NCBI GenBank assembly: GCA_028285545.1
Contig: JANQPA010000037.1
Location: forward strand, 87,795-151,794
Reading direction: 5' to 3'
Length of the DNA stretch: 64,000 nucleotides
From: Saprospiraceae bacterium
Lineage (GTDB): Bacteria > Bacteroidota > Bacteroidia > Chitinophagales > Saprospiraceae
Shown here: one piece after another, positions 55,616-64,000 of the stretch
Numbering within the stretch: the stretch's first letter is position 1
Layout: each line of letters starts with the position of its first letter
Notes under the pieces: model-generated
What the model was told of the DNA's origin: nothing
The model's database searches: none
The model's input: only the letters and a program-made list of their open reading frames with translations
Made by a program: the position numbers and the translations under genes

Positions 55616-56367
55616 TTACTGAAAAAAAATATCACCCGTCTTATCCTCTAAGTCAGTATGTAGATTTTATCTGGTTGGGAAAAAGTCCTCAATTGGATTT
55701 GGAGGCGAGCCATCATGCTCCCTTATTCACTGAATTGATTTTTAATTATGGAGATCATTTTCAGGTATCCGGCCAGAATATTGAAAATATTTACAATAAA
55801 TATGATCACAAGATTCTTTCTGGCTTAAAAACAACACCCTTCCATAGTAAGGTGTCAGGCAGCTATAGCAGTGTTGGGTTAATTCTAAAACCCTTTTGTT
55901 ACGGAATGATCATCAACAAATTTGGAACTCGGGAAATGGATGAAATTTCTGAAATCCTGTTTGAACATGTTTTTGAGCCGACCCAAGCCAATTTTGAAGT
56001 AGTAGAATCTCATCTTCTTTCCTTATTTGAAGACAAATCATTGGATAAAGATCTTTTTAAATTCGAACAATTCATTTCCTCTAATCTATTAGAAAAAGGA
56101 GTACTCCGGGATTTTAATGATAGCATAAACATTAGTCAAAAGAGTTTTATCCAAAAATTCAAACGTTACTACTTTATCAGGCCCATCGAATATCTGAAAC
56201 TGAGAAAAGTAAACAGAGCTATCCAACAAATCAACTCTGATCAAGCTGGCAAATTAACGGATATAGGTTTGGAAGCCGGCTTTTATGATCAATCTCATTT
56301 TATTCGACTTTTTAAGAAGTTTTGTGGCTGTACTCCTAAAGAATTTAAGAAAATAAGCCTGGGGTAA
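55612..56367 (+). CDS. AraC-family transcriptional regulator
   Basis: A 251-residue regulator with an N-terminal DUF6597-like sensing region and a C-terminal AraC helix-turn-helix (about 155-250, with ISQKSFIQKFKRY as first and LTDIGLEAGFYDQSHFIRLFKKFCGCTPKEF as second helix-turn-helix). The start is TTG at 55612, which overlaps the DUF1697 stop (TTGA); there is no ATG close to the conserved N-terminus. It probably controls its own operon or the next reductase (inference). Confidence 0.87.
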   Translation: MITEKKYHPSYPLSQYVDFIWLGKSPQLDLEASHHAPLFTELIFNYGDHFQVSGQNIENIYNKYDHKILSGLKTTPFHSKVSGSYSSVGLILKPFCYGMIINKFGTREMDEISEILFEHVFEPTQANFEVVESHLLSLFEDKSLDKDLFKFEQFISSNLLEKGVLRDFNDSINISQKSFIQKFKRYYFIRPIEYLKLRKVNRAIQQINSDQAGKLTDIGLEAGFYDQSHFIRLFKKFCGCTPKEFKKISLG

Positions 56368-56433
56368 ATTTTGTACAATTTTGATTACTTCTATTTCAGG
56401 AAGTTTGCAGTATCATTTTAAAAAATTGTCGTA

Positions 56434-56976
56434 ATGGAACAGAAAAATTGTGTTTTTATTGCCACTAGTTTGGATGGCTATATTGCAGATAAGAATGGTG
56501 GTCTGGATTGGTTATATTCTATTCCCAATCCTGATCACCTGGATATGGGCTATGTTGATTTTACCTCAAAGATAGATGCCTTAGTTATGGGGAGGGTGAC
56601 CTTTGAAACAGTCCTTGGCTTTGATGTAGAATGGCCTTATCAAAAACCCGTGTTTGTATTAAGCAATTCTTTGGAAGCAATACCTGATAGTCATAAGGAC
56701 AAGGCATTTCTTGTAAACGGCGACTTAAATGAAATTTTGGAACAAATTCATCAGAAAGGACATCATCGACTGTATATCGATGGGGGAGGGACCATCCAAA
56801 GTTTTTTGAAACAAGATTTAATTGATGAAATAATTATTTCCACCATTCCCATCCTGTTAGGTGGAGGATACCCTCTTTTTTCAGATCTTCCTAATGCTTT
56901 AGAATTTGAGTTTGTAGGATCTCGGGTGTATTTGAACCAAGTTGTGCAAAACCATTTCAGGAGGAAGAAAACTTAG
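56434..56976 (+). CDS. dihydrofolate-reductase-family (RibD_C) protein
   Basis: This 180-residue protein has the fold and motifs of the RibD C-terminal/DHFR-like family: FIATSLDGYIADKNGGLDWL (about 8-27), MGRVTFETVLGF (about 52-63) and LYIDGGGTIQSFL (about 112-124), which bind NADPH. The substrate is unknown; the protein is not a full RibD or FolA. It follows the AraC regulator by 66 bp on the same strand. Confidence 0.9.
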   Translation: MEQKNCVFIATSLDGYIADKNGGLDWLYSIPNPDHLDMGYVDFTSKIDALVMGRVTFETVLGFDVEWPYQKPVFVLSNSLEAIPDSHKDKAFLVNGDLNEILEQIHQKGHHRLYIDGGGTIQSFLKQDLIDEIIISTIPILLGGGYPLFSDLPNALEFEFVGSRVYLNQVVQNHFRRKKT

Positions 56977-57009
56977 AAAGAAAGTTGCTAACTTATACAA
57001 AAAAATGAT

Positions 57010-58005
57010 ATGATTAAGTTAGAAAGTCACCTGAAACTATTTGGATTTATTTTTTTATTGATCAACCTTGGATGCACTGCTGAAGACACTACCCAGATTG
57101 CCTTTGAGATAAATGAGCCTGACTTGATCCCGGAAGGAATTGCTTTTGACCAAAAATCAGGTCAATTTTTTATAGGGAGCACCTACAAACGTAAAATTGT
57201 TTCTATAAATGAGGATGGAACCATTCAGGATTTTGTTTCATCTGAAGATGCTAATCTTCTTGGTGTTTTAGGAATGAAAGTAGATCCTGAAAGAAGGTGT
57301 TTGTGGGTCTTAAGCAGTCACGCAGGTGATGGTATGCCCATGGAAAACATGGACTCAACTGAAGAGGGTATATCTAGGATTCATAAATTTAATATCGATA
57401 CAAAGGCTTTAATCAATCAATTTGAGCTGGGTAATACTGAAGGAAGGAATTTTTTGAATGACCTTACTATTGCCAATAGTGGAAGTGTCTTTATCACTGA
57501 TACACAAACCAAACGCATTTATCGTATTCAACATGAAAAGGATAGTTTAGAACTCTTTTTTCAGATGGACAGCACCATGTCACCCAATGGAATCGATATT
57601 TCAAATGATCAGCGGCATTTATTTTTGGCAGTATATGGTGGAAAAAATGTGGTTCGACTTGAATTAGAAACAAAAAATTTAATGGTTATAGAGGTGCCCA
57701 ATTCAGAGAAGATCAGTGCAGATGGCCTTTATTTTTATAAAAACAGTTTAATAGCTGTTCAGCCATGGAATGAAGATCGAATGGTAAGCAGATTTTTTTT
57801 AGACGAAGAAAGAGAAAAAATTACAACTATAAGCGTATTAGAAAATGAAAGCCCTCATTTTTCTCAACCAACAACCGCAGTTTTGGTTGGGAATCATTTG
57901 TATTGTATTGCAAATAGCCAACTGCAAGTTTTTAGGAGACTCTACAATAAGGAAGAGGCAGCGGAATTAGTCAATCCAATTCTTCTTAAGATTCCCTTGA
58001 ATTAA
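57010..58005 (+). CDS. SMP-30/gluconolactonase-like beta-propeller lipoprotein
   Basis: A 331-residue lipoprotein (LINLGC, Cys about 22) with a six-bladed-propeller-like sequence: PEGIAFDQKSGQFFIGS (about 40-56), then LNDLTIANSGSVFITDTQTKRIY (about 148-170) and PNGIDISNDQRHLFLAVYGG (about 196-215), the usual metal-site and blade motifs of the SMP-30/LRE group. It may be an esterase or lactonase, or non-enzymatic. It starts 33 bp after the reductase stop, so it may belong to that transcript. Confidence 0.82.
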   Translation: MIKLESHLKLFGFIFLLINLGCTAEDTTQIAFEINEPDLIPEGIAFDQKSGQFFIGSTYKRKIVSINEDGTIQDFVSSEDANLLGVLGMKVDPERRCLWVLSSHAGDGMPMENMDSTEEGISRIHKFNIDTKALINQFELGNTEGRNFLNDLTIANSGSVFITDTQTKRIYRIQHEKDSLELFFQMDSTMSPNGIDISNDQRHLFLAVYGGKNVVRLELETKNLMVIEVPNSEKISADGLYFYKNSLIAVQPWNEDRMVSRFFLDEEREKITTISVLENESPHFSQPTTAVLVGNHLYCIANSQLQVFRRLYNKEEAAELVNPILLKIPLN

Positions 58006-58020
58006 CAAAAATTGAGCTTA

Positions 58021-58091
58021 AAATAGATTACTTAGCCCGAAATAAAATGTAGGGATCGGTAAGCTATTGAACCGCAAAGGCTTACCAATCT
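58021..58091. repeat. family D repeat, copy 2
   Basis: This copy runs AAATAGATTACTTAGCCCGAAAT... to ...GGCTTACCAATC and matches 43738-43808 with only scattered changes. It keeps the inner hairpin (GATCGGTAAG / CTTACCAATC). It lies between two convergent genes, where it may end both transcripts. Confidence 0.7.
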
Positions 58092-58134
58092 AAAAAGTTG
58101 CACATTGTATTCTTTTAAAAAATACCGGACCCCA

Positions 58135-60546
58135 TCAACTCTCCAATGCCACTTTCAGGACATCCTCAAAATAATCTGCAAAATGGACCGTCAAACCTTC
58201 TTTAATGTAATCAGGTAATTCCTCAAAATCCTTCTTATTATCTATGGGAAAAATCAGTTCTTTAATACCCACTCTTCTTGCCCCAATCGTTTTTTCCTTG
58301 ACCCCACCAATAGGCAAAACCTTTCCTGTTAAGGTGATTTCACCGGTCATGGCCAAATTATCTTTTACAGGTTTTCTGGTAGCCAGGGAATAAAGGGCCA
58401 ATGACATGGTAATCCCTGCTGAGGGTCCATCTTTGGGCGTGGCACCAGCTGGTACATGAAGGTGAACCTGATGATTTTCAAAATAATCTTTACAATCTTC
58501 ACTCATTTCACAAACAAGAGAACGTACGTAGCTATAGGCTATCTCAGCCGATTCTTTCATGACATTTCCCAATTGACCGGTCAATTTGAACCCTGGTCTG
58601 CCTGTTTTGATTCCTGTAGCTTCAATGTAAAGGGTAGCACCCCCCATTGAAGTATAGGCTAGCCCAAGGACAACACCTGGTATAGGTTTGTCATATAATT
58701 TTTCAGTTCTAAAAATTGGCTTACCCAAATATCCTTCTACTTCATCTTTGCTAATTTCGAAGTTTGTCTCTTCACCTTCTGCTTGTTGAAGAGCCGCTTT
58801 TCGAATGATTTTCCGGACCTGTTTTTCCAAATTCCTAACGCCCGCTTCCCGCGCATATTTGTCTGCAATTTCCTGGAGAGCTTCATTGGTAAAAGTAATC
58901 TCATCCTCTTCAAAACCATGTTCTTTTAACTGCTTTGGAACAAGATATTGCTTAGCAATTTCAATTTTTTCTTCCATTACATAACCGGATACCGGAATTA
59001 CCTCCATTCGATCGAGCAGGGGGCCAGGTATAGTATCCAGCTGGTTGGCAGTAGTGATAAATAAAACATTGCTTAAATCAAAAGGTAAATCAATATAATG
59101 ATCCAAAAAGCTTGAATTTTGTTCTGGGTCCAATACTTCCAATAGGGCAGAGGCGGGGTCTCCTCTAAAACTACTACCTATTTTATCAATCTCATCCAGC
59201 ATGATCACAGGATTGGAAGTATTCACTCTTTTTAAGGCTTGAATCATTTTTCCGGGCATGGCACCGATGTAGGTTCTTCTATGTCCTTTGATTTCTGCTT
59301 CATCTCGCATACCACCTACTGAAAAGCGGAAGAACTTACGTCCTAATGCACTGGCAACTGATTTTCCAATAGAGGTTTTACCAACTCCCGGAGGCCCAAC
59401 CAAACAGATAATGGAGCCCGCAATTTTTCCTCTCTTAACCACGGTACTCAGAAATTCCAAAATTCGATCCTTCACTTCCTTTAAACCATAATGATCTCCG
59501 TCTAGAATGCTACGGGCCAATTTAATGTCATTATTGTCATCAGAAAACTTCCCCCAGGGGAGCTCGGCTATTGTCTCAAGATAATTTCGGGTTACATTAA
59601 AATCTGGAGATTGTGGATTAAGCGTTTTTAATTTGTTGAGTTCCTGGTTAACAATTTTTAATACCTCTTCTGGCAATTCTAATTCTGCCAATTGCTTTTC
59701 TAGTTTTTCTGCTTCGGACTCATTCTCATCTTTTTCTATACCCAATTCCTTTTTGATGGCTTTTAGCTGTTCGCGAAGGAAATATTCTTTTTGCTGTTTG
59801 TTGACTTTTTCATCAATCTGCTGGGTAATTCTCTGCTGGATTTTGGCTACTTCCAATTCTTCTTTAATGAGGCCCAACAGTTTATTGGCTCTTTCTAGCA
59901 AATCAAAAGTCTCCAATAATTCCTGCATGGTCTCAGAATCTCCAGATAAGAGGTTGCTAATTACATCCATGGTTTGGCCAGGAGCTTCGTAGTTTAATTG
60001 TCCTACCACCATGTTCACCTGCTCCTGAAAAACAGGGTTTAATTTAAGGACCTCTCTGATCTGGGTACTGATGGCCATCATGTAAGCCTTTAGATCAGGA
60101 CTAGGCTTTTCTTTGGGTATGTGAGCATAATCAACCTGCCATCTGATGTTTGGCTTTACGAGGACTTCTTTTTTCTTGGAAAATCGTCGTACCCCTCTTC
60201 CTAATACCTGTACGGTATTGGGGGCAATCGGTACGATTCTCATGATTTGATATAAAGTCCCTACCTCATAATACTCTGATTCCGTATAATCTTCCTCATT
60301 ATATTCTTGAGCTAATACCAGACCGATGTATCCTTCTTCTTCCTCATGAGCTTTTTTTAGGACTTTAATTTTCTCATTTCCAGAAAAGGTGAGAGGAATG
60401 GAAATCCCTGGGAAAACAGGGCGCTGACTGAGGGGCAAAATGCTGATATGTTTGGGAAGTACCTTATCAATGACCTGCAATTCCTGGCCATTTGTAGTTG
60501 CTACTTCTTCAATAAAATCGTCTTCAAGCAACTTGTCTTCTGACAT
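58135..60546 (-). CDS. lon: ATP-dependent Lon protease
   Basis: This 803-residue protein has an N-terminal LonN domain (about 30-230), a coiled-coil linker, an AAA+ module with Walker A GPPGVGKT (about 384-391) and Walker B MLDEIDKIG, and a C-terminal Ser-Lys protease domain with the nucleophile in PKDGPSAG (about 707) and Lys in GGVKEK (about 750). Lon degrades misfolded and short-lived regulatory proteins in the cytoplasm. ATG at 60546 is preferred; an in-frame ATG at 60585 adds 13 unlikely residues. Confidence 0.97.
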   Translation of the reverse strand: MSEDKLLEDDFIEEVATTNGQELQVIDKVLPKHISILPLSQRPVFPGISIPLTFSGNEKIKVLKKAHEEEEGYIGLVLAQEYNEEDYTESEYYEVGTLYQIMRIVPIAPNTVQVLGRGVRRFSKKKEVLVKPNIRWQVDYAHIPKEKPSPDLKAYMMAISTQIREVLKLNPVFQEQVNMVVGQLNYEAPGQTMDVISNLLSGDSETMQELLETFDLLERANKLLGLIKEELEVAKIQQRITQQIDEKVNKQQKEYFLREQLKAIKKELGIEKDENESEAEKLEKQLAELELPEEVLKIVNQELNKLKTLNPQSPDFNVTRNYLETIAELPWGKFSDDNNDIKLARSILDGDHYGLKEVKDRILEFLSTVVKRGKIAGSIICLVGPPGVGKTSIGKSVASALGRKFFRFSVGGMRDEAEIKGHRRTYIGAMPGKMIQALKRVNTSNPVIMLDEIDKIGSSFRGDPASALLEVLDPEQNSSFLDHYIDLPFDLSNVLFITTANQLDTIPGPLLDRMEVIPVSGYVMEEKIEIAKQYLVPKQLKEHGFEEDEITFTNEALQEIADKYAREAGVRNLEKQVRKIIRKAALQQAEGEETNFEISKDEVEGYLGKPIFRTEKLYDKPIPGVVLGLAYTSMGGATLYIEATGIKTGRPGFKLTGQLGNVMKESAEIAYSYVRSLVCEMSEDCKDYFENHQVHLHVPAGATPKDGPSAGITMSLALYSLATRKPVKDNLAMTGEITLTGKVLPIGGVKEKTIGARRVGIKELIFPIDNKKDFEELPDYIKEGLTVHFADYFEDVLKVALES

Positions 60547-60582
60547 AAATAAAGTTTTTCTTTTTAAATGCTTGAATGTTAA

Positions 60583-60678
60583 CAAGTTTCCAAGTTAAAA
60601 AGTTAACAAGTCAGCAAAAAAACTTGAACACGTGATAACTTGAACACCACCAGACCACCAGACCACCAGACTACTATA
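60583..60678. repeat. word-like low-complexity repeats upstream of lon
   Basis: The lon-proximal part is made of AAGTTAACAAG and AACTTGAACAC words; the distal part (60646-60678) has CCACCAGA repeats ending in CCAGACTACTATA. The second set recurs in the longer hairpin at 62388-62482. These short direct repeats form most of the gap between lon and the TPR gene. Confidence 0.5.
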
Positions 60679-60681
60679 ACC

Positions 60682-61248
60682 CTATCTCCCATACACCTGC
60701 TGCACATTAGACACGAACTGATCATAATTTACATTATCCATGCCTAATTCCACTGCCTTTTCAAAATGAACTTTAGATTCTTCCAATCTTTTTTGAAGCT
60801 GATACACGACAGCAAGGTTATAGTGGGCTTTTGAATATTGATCATCAATGCCGATTGCCTTTTTTAAATGTACCTCCGCTTTTTCCAGGGGATTGGTTTC
60901 TAAATAGGTAAGTCCCAGATTGTTATGGGCCATTGCATCAACTTCGGATGTAAAGTTTCCAAAATTATAATACATCAAATTCCTTCTCCAGGGCTGCTCT
61001 TCTAATTCTCTTAAAAAACGGTAAAAGTGATTTTGTGCTTTCCCCCATTTCTGGTTTCTCATAGCAGAAAATCCTTTGTAAAAATCCCGCAATGGATAAC
61101 CTACCAATCTGCCTAATCCAAAAATGAGCAGGGCACTTATTAATAGATAGTAGGCTGGAACATCCAGGAAGTAAACGAGGACTGCACTAATCAATACGAT
61201 ATCAAAAATGATGAATAGGAAGATGTACTTTTTATATTGGTTTTTCAC
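60682..61248 (-). CDS. membrane-anchored TPR protein
   Basis: This 188-residue protein has two N-terminal membrane helices (about 9-28 and 32-48) and a soluble part with TPR units (NNLGLTYLETNPLEKAEVHLKKAI, about 110-133, and YNLAVVYQLQKRLEESKVHFEKAV, about 143-166). It is probably a scaffold for protein-protein contacts at the membrane. It lies upstream of lon on the same strand; a functional link is possible but unsupported. Confidence 0.85.
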   Translation of the reverse strand: MKNQYKKYIFLFIIFDIVLISAVLVYFLDVPAYYLLISALLIFGLGRLVGYPLRDFYKGFSAMRNQKWGKAQNHFYRFLRELEEQPWRRNLMYYNFGNFTSEVDAMAHNNLGLTYLETNPLEKAEVHLKKAIGIDDQYSKAHYNLAVVYQLQKRLEESKVHFEKAVELGMDNVNYDQFVSNVQQVYGR

Positions 61249-61749
61249 GGTGATTTTTTTCTATTTGTTAAATGATTCAAGGGGCTCCAGTCTAAATTAA
61301 AGGTATTAAATTCAAAAATAGGGACCTTGATAGCACTAAAGTTGAAATACTAGCGCCCTTACATTACGCTCCGCTGAAGCTTTTATTACTTTCGTATCCT
61401 TTCTAAGAATATTATGCTTCTCCGAAGCATTTTGATTTGAAAATTTGTCAATCCTGTCCAATAGTGAGTCCAACTAGGTAGTTTTTAATGTTGTCTGGAA
61501 AATAATAATATCAAATCAAGGCATCTGCCTATTTACAAATTTGCCCATCTACAAACCGTATCATTGTAAAATCAAAGCATCAAAAAACCAAAAGCTCGAC
61601 GCATCCCCGCCCATGGAGGGGAGCCATCCCGCATTTGTTATTAATTTTTAGGGTCAAAAATAAATCAAAATAAGATATCTCCTTATTTCCGCATCTGCAT
61701 ATCTACAAATCTACTCATCGTAGTATCGCAAAATCATAGCATCAAAACA
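61249..61749. other. 501-bp intergenic region with several repeats
   Basis: No gene is supported here. The 61371-61435 stretch is a copy of the family C repeat. Around 61525-61560 and 61675-61748 are word-like repeats such as CATCTACAAA, GCATCAAAA and TCGCAAAATCATAGC. A GC-rich word, CCCGCCCATGGAGGGGAGCC, occurs near 61605. The promoter of the TPR gene must be near 61249-61330. Confidence 0.55.
61371..61435. repeat. family C repeat, copy 2
   Basis: The words ATTACGCTCCGCTGAAGC, CTAAGAATATTATGCTTCTC and GAAGCATTTTGATTT appear in the same order and spacing as at 42673-42750. The two copies share the ATTACGC, CTAAGAATAT and TCC words but differ at many other positions, so they are related rather than recent duplicates. 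Confidence 0.55.
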
Positions 61750-62316
61750 TCAAAGATTATTCTCAATCTTCTCATTTTCAAAAATCCCCGTATCCTTTCC
61801 ATCTAGACTTTTGGTGTTTTTCTGCGCCCAATAATCCTTAATGCCATCCTTTCCCTTTTTTTCAGCCCACCACTTCAACTCTTCTCTTTGGCCTTTGTAA
61901 TCATAAAATGGAACGCCAAAACCACAAGAGGTTTGGACCATTTCAATGTCAATATCTATCAATTGCCTGGAACCTATGAATTCTGGAAATAAATGGATGT
62001 ATTCATTCCATTCAGTATCTCTTTGATGATAAATTTTTGCAGTGCCATATAATCTCAGAATAATAGGTTTCCCTTCAAAAGCGCAAAACATTACAGTAAT
62101 GCGGTTATTTTCCAAAAGATGAGCCGCCGTTTCATTCCCGCTACCAGTTAAATTGAGCCATAAGGCCCTGTTTTTTCCTAAGATACGGAAAGTGTCCATT
62201 CCTTTTGGCGATACATTGATTTTTCCTTCATGTCCGGCCGTTCCTACAAAAAACATGTATTGCTTGGCGATAAAATCTATTAATCGATCATTCAAACTGT
62301 CGAGTTGTTTGCCCAT
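61750..62316 (-). CDS. pyridoxamine 5'-phosphate oxidase-fold protein
   Basis: A 188-residue protein of the split-barrel flavin fold: MFFVGTAGHEGKINVSPKGMDTFRIL (about 20-45), LNLTGSGNETAAHLLENNRITVMFCAF (about 53-80). These match the PNPOx-like general family whose members bind FMN, F420 or haem. It is not PdxH itself. Ends in a short charged tail. It is followed by a 433-bp gap region with repeats before the TPR gene; no operon partner. Confidence 0.88.
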   Translation of the reverse strand: MGKQLDSLNDRLIDFIAKQYMFFVGTAGHEGKINVSPKGMDTFRILGKNRALWLNLTGSGNETAAHLLENNRITVMFCAFEGKPIILRLYGTAKIYHQRDTEWNEYIHLFPEFIGSRQLIDIDIEMVQTSCGFGVPFYDYKGQREELKWWAEKKGKDGIKDYWAQKNTKSLDGKDTGIFENEKIENNL

Positions 62317-62387
62317 TTTTTTAGATTTGTTGGTTTGGTAAGAAGGGGCAAATTACTGTTTTAATGACTATGGGGCAAGCTGAGGAT

Positions 62388-62482
62388 ATAGTAGTCCAGT
62401 AGTCTGGTAGTCTAGTATTTAGTTTTACCAGACCACTGGACCACCAGACTACAATAACACTAGACTACCAGGCTACTATATT
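62388..62482. repeat. inverted repeat of GTAGTCTGGTAGTCTAGT words
   Basis: The left half (TATAGTAGTCCAGTAGTCTGG...) and the right half (..ACTAGACTACCAGGCTACTATA) are largely complementary, giving a long imperfect hairpin. The CCACCAGACTAC word is shared with 60646-60678. It lies 2 bp after the stop of the gene at 62484 and 70 bp upstream of the next gene's start. Confidence 0.7.
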
Positions 62483-62483
62483 C

Positions 62484-63479
62484 CTAATACTTTACTATCA
62501 CTTTCTCTAATTGAAAGGTCGGAGTAAATAATACAAACTTATCCCCAATAGGTGCCACATGTTCAACAATCAGCAATTCAGATTCCTGCTTAGAAAGCCT
62601 TTCCATTTCTTTGGGGCTAAGCATTTTTCTGAATTTTTTAAGGGATAGTTTAGGGTTCTTCTTGAACACATTATAGAAGCTTTTGTCAATTGTCTGAGAG
62701 GACTGAGTAAAGGACCCATCTGTATTAATGGTGGGATCTTTTTTCTGCATCTCCATTAATTCATCCCAGGCATAGGAAGAATAGACCTTATTTTCAGATG
62801 AATAATTAATTAATTTTACCGTTGGATAATCCTCACACATAGGTTCCAGAACAATCTGATTTCTAATGATTTCCAGAATTTTAAAAGAGCAGTTATTGAG
62901 GGTGATGGTTTTCCCAACATCCTTTTTGCTTAGACTTTTTTGATCATAGCCTGTCAAAAATTGTAAATGATAAGTGGCCGTCCCGGCAAAGTCGCTTGAA
63001 GGTTTGTAGGCTTCTTTATCAATTCTGGCAACGTACTTAAATTCCTCAAAAAAACTGTAATTCTGGTATATACCTGAAAGCGGAATGGCTTGCCCCTTTT
63101 CATCTTTCAAATTCGTCTCTTCGAAGTCGATTTTATCAATGTGTCCCAATTTATTAGAAAATTCTTCGCCCACTTCTGCCAAGAAAACCAATTCGGGGCC
63201 GAAATCTCCTTCTTCAATTTTCAATTTCCCTTTCTCTTTAATGATTTGTAAAAGGGCTTTTACTTCATCAGCCTCAGGAATCTCTTCAAAGAAATCCTCA
63301 ACCTCAAAAGCTTCTTCTTTAAAAGCATAGTTTTTTTCTTTGAACATAGAGGCAAACATCTCATGAACAATCATGGTCATTTCCTGAAATTCTTCTTCTG
63401 ATAAATCATTGATATCTTGTGACTGAGCAGTTTGATATCCAAAAAATAAGGCGATGATTAGAATACATTTGATTTTCAT
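62484..63479 (-). CDS. secreted protein of unknown function
   Basis: This 331-residue protein has a signal peptide (about 1-20, ending QSQD). The N-terminal half is acidic and helical (EEEFQEMTMIVHEMF and following); the C-terminal half is mixed. There are two cysteine positions of interest (NNCSFKIL about 200 and EPMCEDYP about 217). No recognisable domain or sorting signal. It is isolated between a hairpin repeat and a 500-bp gap. It is probably periplasmic. Confidence 0.7.
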   Translation of the reverse strand: MKIKCILIIALFFGYQTAQSQDINDLSEEEFQEMTMIVHEMFASMFKEKNYAFKEEAFEVEDFFEEIPEADEVKALLQIIKEKGKLKIEEGDFGPELVFLAEVGEEFSNKLGHIDKIDFEETNLKDEKGQAIPLSGIYQNYSFFEEFKYVARIDKEAYKPSSDFAGTATYHLQFLTGYDQKSLSKKDVGKTITLNNCSFKILEIIRNQIVLEPMCEDYPTVKLINYSSENKVYSSYAWDELMEMQKKDPTINTDGSFTQSSQTIDKSFYNVFKKNPKLSLKKFRKMLSPKEMERLSKQESELLIVEHVAPIGDKFVLFTPTFQLEKVIVKY

Positions 63480-64000
63480 TGTAGTTTCGGTTTAATGGTT
63501 GATTAATTGTATTAGATCTAAAGTAAAAGATTTTTTTATTTGCGATAGTCTTCAACTACCTCACACTAATTTAGCCAGATTTCAAACTAGTGTGTTATTC
63601 AAAGTTAAAACTTATATGGCAGTTCATCTAAATATGAGATTTTGTTAATGAGTTGCAGCTGGCAGTCAGAGACTGCCGCTAACTGTGACTGCCGCTAATG
63701 GTAAATTGAATTTCCATTATTAAGTAAATTAACAAATCCCAAATGTCGCTTTTCCTGTTTAATATTTCGATAGGTTGACCTAAATTTAGATACCAAGAAG
63801 TATGTATGATCGACTAATTTTGCCAAACCATTACTTTTTTAGGTTCCTAGATTTAAAACACTAAATTCTAATAAACCTAAGTACTCAAATGAGTTGTAGC
63901 TGGGGTTGTGTAAAAACTAAAATTTTTAAAAATTTTAGTTTTTACTTTAATATGTATCTGCTTATAAAAAAGCAAAAAATATATTTTTTAAAGTCAATTT
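63480..64000. other. intergenic region at the right edge of the window
   Basis: No gene is supported in these 521 bp. It holds a GACTGCCGCTAA direct repeat (63671-63682 and 63687-63698), with a GGCAGTC-AGA-GACTGCC hairpin at 63661-63677, and the start of a second copy of the 133-bp element at 63902. The right end of that copy lies beyond the window. Confidence 0.6.
63902..64000. mobile_element. 133-bp-type element, copy 2, cut by the window edge
   Basis: It begins GGGGTTGTGTAAAAACT and continues with the same AT hairpin and TTTTTACTTTAATAT stretch as the element at 10488-10620. The right terminal repeat would fall about 30-40 bp outside the window. Only the first 60 bp or so are closely similar; the rest differs. 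Confidence 0.65.

Overview
The window is AT-rich chromosomal DNA from a member of the Bacteroidota, most likely of the Saprospiria type. The grounds are a giant hybrid two-component regulator (propeller sensor, histidine kinase, receiver and AraC output in one chain), two huge secreted proteins with C-terminal type IX secretion (Por) sorting domains, a DUF5686/carboxypeptidase-regulatory outer-membrane protein, a cbb3 oxidase operon with fused ccoN-ccoO, and a DUF5117-type zinc metalloprotease. No rRNA, tRNA, CRISPR array, prophage or transposase gene was recognised by eye.

Layout. 1-8 kb: a small basic protein, a hybrid regulator (825-5213), and two tandem secreted retropepsin-like proteins with the same DTG/DSG spacing. 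7.7-17 kb: a minus-strand cbb3 cytochrome oxidase cluster transcribed ccoI, ccoS, ccoNO, ccoQ, ccoP, ccoG, ccoH and a SafE/DsbD_2-like membrane protein; near-identical CRP/FNR-type inverted repeats precede ccoI and ccoS. 17-34 kb: a secreted HEAT-like protein, a DUF5686 outer-membrane protein and two paralogous cysteine-rich surface proteins (1450 and about 2419 residues) with dockerin-like, cohesin-like and T9SS sorting domains. 33.6-43.7 kb: a 52-bp perfect palindrome, an FRG-domain protein, a DUF819 membrane protein with an unusual Clp-like double AAA ATPase, an RlmI-type rRNA methyltransferase that probably starts at TTG, a beta-lactamase-fold hydrolase, an ECF sigma/anti-sigma/adhesin-like operon, and a retropepsin-like protein in which both catalytic Asp positions are His. 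44-51 kb: an amidase, a sulfatase pseudogene made by an internal deletion, a zinc metalloprotease and an intact lipoprotein sulfatase. 51-58 kb is an accessory stretch: an overlapping pair of unknown genes, a thioredoxin-fold protein, a tightly packed Fic / macro-domain / P-loop-kinase operon, DUF1697 with an AraC regulator, a DHFR-like reductase and an SMP-30-like lipoprotein. 58-63.5 kb: Lon protease, a TPR membrane protein, a pyridoxamine-oxidase-fold protein and an unrecognised secreted protein.

A striking feature is the intergenic DNA. Several unrelated families of short self-complementary repeats occupy gaps between genes, most with two copies in this window: a 133-bp terminal-inverted-repeat element, a 158-bp MITE-like element, octamer arrays on both sides of the metalloprotease gene, and several cruciform-like repeats. 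The best candidates for new biology are the Fic/macro/kinase operon, the double-His retropepsin homologue, the degenerate-D1 AAA protein next to DUF819, and these repeat families.
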